Under the pieces are notes generated by a model. The model was not told the DNA's origin, searched no databases, and was given only the letters and a program-made list of their open reading frames with translations. Source: Chloroflexota bacterium (GTDB lineage: Bacteria > Chloroflexota > Anaerolineae > UBA7937 > JACPPX01). From it: DNA of 10,523 nucleotides. The stretch lies in the NCBI GenBank assembly GCA_016196905.1, contig JACPWV010000108.1, forward strand, positions 1 to 10,523. The letters run 5' to 3'. The position numbers and the translations under genes were made by a program. Positions 6,469 to 10,523 of the stretch are shown in pieces. Position 1 is the first letter of the stretch, and each line of letters starts with the position of its first letter.

Positions 6469-7228
6469 ACTTATTTGACCGATAGGTTTCGATCAGGCGC
6501 GGCAGGATCTCGGCCACGTCCTCGTGGATGACCACCTCCGCGTAGCGATCGATAGGTGTGGGCTGCAGGTTGACCACGATGACTTGAGCCCCACGCCCAC
6601 GGGCGGCGAAAGGCAAATCAGCCGCGGGGGTCACCTCCAGAGAGGAGCCGACCACCAGCATGAGATCGCAGCGCACGGCCTCTTCCCAGGCCTGGCGCAG
6701 CGCATCGCTCGGCAGCAACTCCCCAAAAAGAATCACTTTTGGCTTCAGCGTGCCTCCGCAGCTCCTGCAGGAAGGGATCTCAGCATCGCGTTGGTAGCGC
6801 TCCCACAGCCGGCGCGCATCTTCTTGGCGGCCACAATCCAGGCAGTGGGCCGTGCCTGCATTGCCGTGCAGCTCGATGATGCGGCGCGAGCCGGCCCGGC
6901 GATGCAGGTCATCGATATTCTGGGTGATCAGCGCCTTGAGCTCGCCCCGGCTCTCCAACTCGGCCAGGGCGAGATGGGCGGGGTTGGGTTGAGCCCCGAA
7001 GAAGGCCTCCGCGCGCAGGCGAAACCAATCGTAGAAAGCCCGAGGGTTGCGTAGGAAGGCCTCCAGAGAGGCCACCTGCATGGGGTCCACCTGGCTCCAC
7101 AGCCCGCCGGGGCTGCGGAAATCGGGGATGCCCGAGGGAGTGCTGATGCCCGCCCCGGTGAGGGCCACCGCGTAGCGCGATCTTCGCATCAAATCGCTCG
7201 CCTTCTCGATCAATCCGGACTCGGGCAT
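6458..7228 (-). CDS. NAD-dependent protein deacylase, Sir2 family
   Basis: This 256-residue sirtuin removes acyl groups from lysines using NAD+, producing nicotinamide and O-acyl-ADP-ribose. The NAD-binding GAGIS (25-29) and GIPDFRS (33-39), TQNIDDLH (102-109) and the catalytic histidine in ELHG (His121) are all present. A four-cysteine zinc site is visible (Cys129, Cys132, Cys154, Cys157), followed by GSSLEV (194-199). The class III Tyr-x-x-Arg pair typical of desuccinylases is not apparent in the RLRAEAFFG region, so deacetylation is the more likely activity. The start ATG has an AAGGAA site 5 nt upstream. It is transcribed toward the thioesterase (convergent) and lies 152 bases downstream of the broken methyltransferase, so it probably has its own promoter, which I could not identify. 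Confidence 0.93.
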   Translation of the reverse strand: MPESGLIEKASDLMRRSRYAVALTGAGISTPSGIPDFRSPGGLWSQVDPMQVASLEAFLRNPRAFYDWFRLRAEAFFGAQPNPAHLALAELESRGELKALITQNIDDLHRRAGSRRIIELHGNAGTAHCLDCGRQEDARRLWERYQRDAEIPSCRSCGGTLKPKVILFGELLPSDALRQAWEEAVRCDLMLVVGSSLEVTPAADLPFAARGRGAQVIVVNLQPTPIDRYAEVVIHEDVAEILPRLIETYRSNKSTV

Positions 7229-7380
7229 CGGCGTTCCTTCTGGCTAAGCTGACCCCCGGCGCTATGCGATGAGGTGTGTTTCCGTGGCAGCGCATCCTTA
7301 GCGCGGGAACGTAGTAGGGCGAGGGTTTCAAGGAGTGCCGTTTTTCTCAGTCTCTTTCTTCCTAACTATTTTTCCACGAT

Positions 7381-8231
7381 CTAGATCACTCGAAACAGAA
7401 ATTGATAGACGTTAGTTTCCCCAGAGCGATGGTATTTGGCGGCCCCGGTCAGATATTTCATGAACTTTTGGTAGGTATCCAAGCTGGTTGCGCGAATGGT
7501 TTGCTCTTTGTTTTTCTCCAAGTTACTTACCCAGGCATCGATCGTGCGTGGGTAATGAGATCGCAGACTCTCCAGATGAAGCAATTCAAATCTTGCCTCA
7601 CGACTATGGCTGACCACTTGCTCCAGCTTAGGCAGTTCTGCTCCGTGAAATAACTCCTTATGCAAGAATTAAGCGAACCGCAATAAAGCAAATGACTCGC
7701 TCGGCTTGCCGATAGTAATGGTTTGTAGAAGCATTAAATCACCTGGCGACAAGAGTTCTCGACACCGTGCGAAAAAGGCGGCATACTTTGCAGCGGTTAA
7801 ATGCTCAAACGCCCCCAAGGACACGATGCGGTCGCAGCGTTCGCGGTAGGTCTCCCAGCCTTGCAGTCTATATTCCACTCCCGTCAGCCCCTGGCTTTGA
7901 CCCTTCGCGTCCTCATACTGGTTTTGGCTCAAAGTTAAACCAACGGCAGTTACGCCGTAGACTTCAACCGCTCGCCGGCACGCGTACCCCCATCCGCACC
8001 CTATATCCAATAGTCGCTGGCCAGGCTTCAATCCAATTTTCTGGAAAGCGAGATCAATCTTGGCGATCTGCGCTTCCTCTAGAGTCTCTTCCCCGGTAGC
8101 AAATAGCCACAGGAATAAGTCATTGTTGGATCGAGCCATAAGCTATAGAACTCATTAGAAAAGTCGTAGTGAAATCCACCGAAGGGATCTGTTTCTAATG
8201 GTTGAGTCTGTTTAGAACGTTGCTTTTTCAT
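7381..8231 (-). pseudogene. Cyclopropane-fatty-acyl/mycolic-acid-type SAM methyltransferase, frameshifted and interrupted
   Basis: Translation from ATG 8231 (AGGAG about 6 nt upstream) gives [10 protein letters not shown] and then [20 protein letters not shown] with SCGY: the N-terminus of a CFA/CmaA-type enzyme that transfers a methylene or methyl group from SAM to unsaturated lipid acyl chains. At 8101-8103 one T seems to be lost from a TTTT run, shifting the frame; the rest continues as [18 protein letters not shown], the SAM site LLDIGCGWG and SLGAFEHL. After LLRFA comes an in-frame TAA (7671-7669), and then FLHKELFHGAELPKLEQ continues in the same frame to the natural end at TAG 7381. With one base restored, the product would be 283 residues, normal for the family, with no other gap. 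The histidine usual in LLHTI is Gln here (LLQTI), a variant also found in the family. The gene is AT-richer than its neighbours, suggesting horizontal origin. Confidence 0.88.
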
Positions 8232-8245
8232 TTTTTCTCCTTTCC

Positions 8246-8259
8246 CTTGTGGGCACAAG
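8246..8259. promoter_or_regulatory. Inverted repeat upstream of the methyltransferase pseudogene
   Basis: CTTGTG-GG-CACAAG is a perfect 6-bp inverted repeat with a 2-bp centre, lying immediately upstream of the AGGAG ribosome binding site of the methyltransferase. It could be an operator or a small hairpin in the leader. No convincing promoter hexamers were found in the 157-base gap (8232-8388). Confidence 0.35.
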
Positions 8260-8340
8260 TTTCCTCGAGGTATCTAACTCAGTAGCTTCCCTCTCCGGCT
8301 AGGTTAAGAATTCAACTCAAAGCACAGGCATCCCGCGAGC

Positions 8341-8354
8341 CCCTCGTTTGAGGG
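8341..8354 (-). terminator. Possible hairpin downstream of the acyl-CoA dehydrogenase
   Basis: CCCTC-AAAC-GAGGG (minus strand) is a 5-bp stem 34 bases past the acyl-CoA dehydrogenase stop. An alternative pairing of CATCCC (8329-8334) with GGGATG (8352-8357) would exclude it. No T tract follows, so an intrinsic terminator is only weakly supported. Confidence 0.25.
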
Positions 8355-8388
8355 ATGTTGATCTCCCCACATCTAAGAGACGCCCGAC

Positions 8389-9546
8389 TCAGTACACGCC
8401 CCGCCGCAGCATCTCGGCGAAGATCATCTCTTTTTGAACCGGTTCGGGGCCTTCCACGATGGCTACATGCCGCGCGTCGCGTAGCAGCTTCTCCACAATC
8501 GCCGCCCGGGTGTACCCCAGACTGCCCATCATCATCGATGCTGCACCCGTTACCCGCATCACCATCTGCCCAGTAAACAACTTGGCGATGCTGGCTTCCT
8601 TGGAGTGATCCAGACCCTGGTCGTGCTTCAAGCCGGACAGCCAGACCAGCGCGCGGGCGGCGGCGATGTCTTTCTCCATCTCCACGATGTGGAATCGGTA
8701 GTCCTGAAGTTTGTAGAGCTTGTCGCCGTACAACTTGCGCGTCCGGCCGTACTTTAAGACCTCGTCGCGAGCCCGCCGCGCGATTCCCACCGCCATAGCA
8801 GCAATCCCAGTCCGTGACGGGTTGAGGTGTTCCGCCATCATGCGCAGACCCTGGCCCTCTTCACCCAACCGGTAGCTCTCCGGAATCTCGACGTCCTCGA
8901 AGTCGATGGGCGACAGATCCATGGCCCGTAGACCTAGCGTGTCCCATGCCTCTCGGATCACCACCCCCGGTTTATCCATCGGCACCAGAAACCAACTGAA
9001 CGCATCGGTCGACTTGGTCTCCTCAGGTCCCGTCCGGGCAACGACGATGACGTAACTGGCAAGACGAACATTTCCGCTGAAGGCCTTCCTCCCATTGATT
9101 ACGTAACCTCGTTTGTTGCGGCGAGCTTTCGTCTGAATCGTCAACAGATCGCTGCCCGCCTCGTGCTCCGACGCGGCGAAGGATGTGATAAACGGTTTTT
9201 CGGCCAGCCGCTGTCTGAACTCAGCCCGCACCTCACCGGACAAATGGAAAAGGGTCACCCGGTTGAAGAAGATAGGAAGCATGATGATGCTGGCCACCCC
9301 AGCACAACCGTAGGCCAGCTCTTCGGTCACGATCGACCCGTCTACCAAGAAGGGACGGCTGTCCCCACTCTCGTCGGGCAAAAAACGTGACATCCAGCCC
9401 TCCGCGTAGAACTTGTGGCAGATATGCAAAGGCGACTCGCCACGCCGGTCATACTCCTCCGCTACGGGTACGATCTCCCTCTCCGTGAAGGCCCGCACCG
9501 CTGCTCGCATTTCTTTCTGCTCAGGTGTCATTGCAAAATCAAACAT
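8389..9546 (-). CDS. Acyl-CoA dehydrogenase
   Basis: This 385-residue FAD flavoenzyme introduces a trans-2 double bond into an acyl-CoA and passes electrons to an electron-transfer flavoprotein. All three family regions are present: the helical N-terminal domain (MTPEQKEMRAAVRAFTEREI), the middle sheet domain with FAASEHEAGSD (123-133) and GYVINGRKAFSGN (147-159), and the helical C-terminal domain with RKLYGDKLYKLQDYRFHIVE (about 270-289) and LRDARHVAIVEGPEPVQKEM. Glu365 in VEGP occupies the usual catalytic base position. The Val-Glu-Gly-Pro context, in place of the common Tyr-Glu-Gly-Thr, suggests a branch with a non-standard substrate; chain length cannot be told. A GAGAGGGG site lies 4 nt before the ATG. 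The gene is 170 bases downstream of endonuclease V, so it is probably a separate unit. Confidence 0.93.
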   Translation of the reverse strand: MFDFAMTPEQKEMRAAVRAFTEREIVPVAEEYDRRGESPLHICHKFYAEGWMSRFLPDESGDSRPFLVDGSIVTEELAYGCAGVASIIMLPIFFNRVTLFHLSGEVRAEFRQRLAEKPFITSFAASEHEAGSDLLTIQTKARRNKRGYVINGRKAFSGNVRLASYVIVVARTGPEETKSTDAFSWFLVPMDKPGVVIREAWDTLGLRAMDLSPIDFEDVEIPESYRLGEEGQGLRMMAEHLNPSRTGIAAMAVGIARRARDEVLKYGRTRKLYGDKLYKLQDYRFHIVEMEKDIAAARALVWLSGLKHDQGLDHSKEASIAKLFTGQMVMRVTGAASMMMGSLGYTRAAIVEKLLRDARHVAIVEGPEPVQKEMIFAEMLRRGVY

Positions 9547-9716
9547 CGGCCCCTCTCTTTCTAGACGTGAAGCCTATCACTCATGGCGACCTCGGGAGAC
9601 AAGTCCTGGCGCGCGGCTCAGACACCCCTCGCCGCAACATCGTCGGAGTGGTCCTCATTGTATCTAATTACCCCTCAACCCCGCCCTCGACCTCATTTAA
9701 GGTAAACTATCGAATA

Positions 9717-10385
9717 TCATTGATATATTAACAGAATTCCGGGATGGAGGGCCCAGCGCAACGGCTCGGGCAGGCGATACCCCCGGCAACACTTGAGCAC
9801 AAAGTCGATAGCATTCTCCAGATCGATGAGGTGCCCCACCGAAACATAGACCGGCTGCACCCCCCTGCGCGTGCGCACCACTGCCCCCACCACCTCCTCA
9901 CGATCGTACAGGTTCGAGTAAGATCCGGCTTCTTCCGACGGCTCGTGGTAATTGCCGATGAGGAGCGATTTGGCACAGCCGATGGCCGGCACGTCCAGGA
10001 TGACGCCGATGTGGCTGGCGATGCCCAGCCGGCGGGGATGGGCCGTTCCCTGGCCGTCGAACAGAAAGAGATCAGGCTCGCTACGTAGCTTCTCGAGGGC
10101 AGCCAATATCGCTGGCCCCTCGCGAAACGCCAACAGGCCAGGGATATAAGGAAAACGCACCGGCACCCGCGCGGCGCTCTCCTGCAGGGGGGCCAACTCG
10201 GGATAGCTGAGGACGACCACCGCCGCGCGGGCGGTATCATCCTCCAAGCCCACATCGACCCCCGCCACGCTGCGCACTGCCCGGCCGTCCCAGGTGGCGA
10301 TAAGTTTGCCATGCAGTTCCTCCTGAATGCGCCGCCCCTCAGCCGGGCTTACCTCCCACGAGTGGAGCAAAGTGATTTTCATCAT
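9717..10385 (-). CDS. nfi: Endonuclease V (deoxyinosine 3' endonuclease)
   Basis: This enzyme nicks DNA at the second phosphodiester bond 3' to deoxyinosine, starting repair of deaminated adenine, and may also act on inosine in RNA. Counted from the first possible codon at 10391, it shows SVAGVDVG with the metal-binding Asp46, PYIPGLLAFREGP with Glu91, FDGQGTAHPRRLGIASHIG with Asp112, and the conserved lysine in GCAKS (Lys141). The active site is complete and the length (about 222-224) is normal. Possible starts are GTG 10391, ATG 10385 and ATG 10382. I chose ATG 10385 because no Shine-Dalgarno suits the GTG and the candidate promoter would place the RNA start next to the ATGs. The gene ends with TGA inside an AT-rich inverted repeat (9714-9726). 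Confidence 0.93.
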   Translation of the reverse strand: MMKITLLHSWEVSPAEGRRIQEELHGKLIATWDGRAVRSVAGVDVGLEDDTARAAVVVLSYPELAPLQESAARVPVRFPYIPGLLAFREGPAILAALEKLRSEPDLFLFDGQGTAHPRRLGIASHIGVILDVPAIGCAKSLLIGNYHEPSEEAGSYSNLYDREEVVGAVVRTRRGVQPVYVSVGHLIDLENAIDFVLKCCRGYRLPEPLRWALHPGILLIYQ

Positions 10386-10389
10386 CCCC

Positions 10390-10418
10390 ACTTTATCACG
10401 CTACAGGGGGGCTGGCAA
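10390..10418 (-). promoter_or_regulatory. Possible endonuclease V promoter
   Basis: On the minus strand, TTGCCA (10418-10413), a 17-bp spacer and TAAAGT (10395-10390; four of six -10 bases) precede the start codons. The predicted RNA start near 10383 would leave essentially no leader, as at the kinase operon, which uses the same TTGCCA -35 box. Confidence 0.3.
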
Positions 10419-10523
10419 GATCAGAGGTTTCATCAGAGAAGAATCCTGAGGTGCCTTGTGGGACTAAGGACCGGAGGGCAGGAGGAAGCGTGGCACATAG
10501 TAGGCATACCATCTACCGTCAGC

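Noticed and set aside
7402..7653. An 83-codon plus-strand open frame within the methyltransferase region
   Set aside because: It is antisense to the pseudogene, which explains the region better through clear family homology.
9547..9716. Promoter or small ORF in the gap before the acyl-CoA dehydrogenase
   Set aside because: TACAAT (9662-9657, minus) resembles a -10 box but has no acceptable -35 at 16-18 bp, and the 25-codon open frame beginning just downstream has no ribosome binding site or homology that I can recognise.
9714..9726. ATATCA-T-TGATAT inverted repeat at the end of endonuclease V
   Set aside because: It is short, AT-only apart from two pairs, has no T tract and overlaps the stop codon; too weak to call as terminator or operator.
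1..10523. CRISPR arrays, insertion sequences, prophage, toxin-antitoxin or defence genes
   Set aside because: No regularly spaced repeats, transposase or integrase motifs, terminal inverted repeats or recognisable defence domains were seen; the zeta-toxin-like P-loop kinase lacks an antitoxin-like neighbour and sits in a housekeeping operon.

Overview
The window is about 10.5 kb of ordinary bacterial chromosome. Most of it is moderately high in GC, with one visibly AT-richer patch at about 7.3-8.35 kb. The FtsH sequence, the secG gene followed directly by a family 5 substrate-binding protein with a membrane anchor in place of a lipobox, and several apparently leaderless or near-leaderless promoters are compatible with a Chloroflexota (Anaerolineae-like) bacterium. 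That placement is inferred from family resemblance and is not proven here.

Layout. (1) Positions 1-250: a tRNA-Leu(CAG) gene on the minus strand, preceded in its own transcription direction by an exact 28-base copy of its 5' end and a good promoter (TTGACA, 18 bp, TAGATT). (2) Positions 257-3797, minus strand: a tight four-gene operon in the order P-loop kinase, diacylglycerol/sphingosine-type lipid kinase, secG, family 5 solute-binding protein. It is driven by a sigma-70-like promoter whose start site falls almost on the first ATG. The lipid kinase carries two compensating frameshifts that erase its GGDGT motif. (3) Positions 3798-3988: a divergent control region with two promoters, a G-quadruplex motif on the minus strand and a 16-bp perfect palindrome at the ftsH start site. 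(4) Positions 3989-6343, plus strand: ftsH, a strong intrinsic terminator, then a FlK-like hotdog thioesterase. (5) Positions 6458-7228, minus strand: a Sir2 NAD-dependent deacylase. (6) Positions 7381-8231, minus strand: a cyclopropane/mycolic-acid-type SAM methyltransferase broken by a one-base frameshift and an in-frame TAA; its first 30 codons or so lie outside any long open frame and are reconstructed here. (7) Positions 8389-9546, minus strand: an acyl-CoA dehydrogenase. (8) Positions 9717-10385, minus strand: endonuclease V. The last ~100 bases hold nothing recognisable beyond a possible endonuclease V promoter.

How the genes relate. The leftward operon mixes lipid phosphorylation, Sec export and an exported or membrane-anchored solute-binding protein, so it has a membrane/envelope flavour, and FtsH (membrane protein quality control) is divergent from it. 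The right half is a looser collection of single genes (thioesterase, sirtuin, acyl-CoA dehydrogenase, DNA repair nuclease) without operon-tight spacing. I see no phage, transposon, CRISPR or defence island. The most notable signals are the decayed or mis-sequenced genes, the tRNA fragment, and the structured divergent promoter region. I do not see a convincing undescribed multi-gene system.
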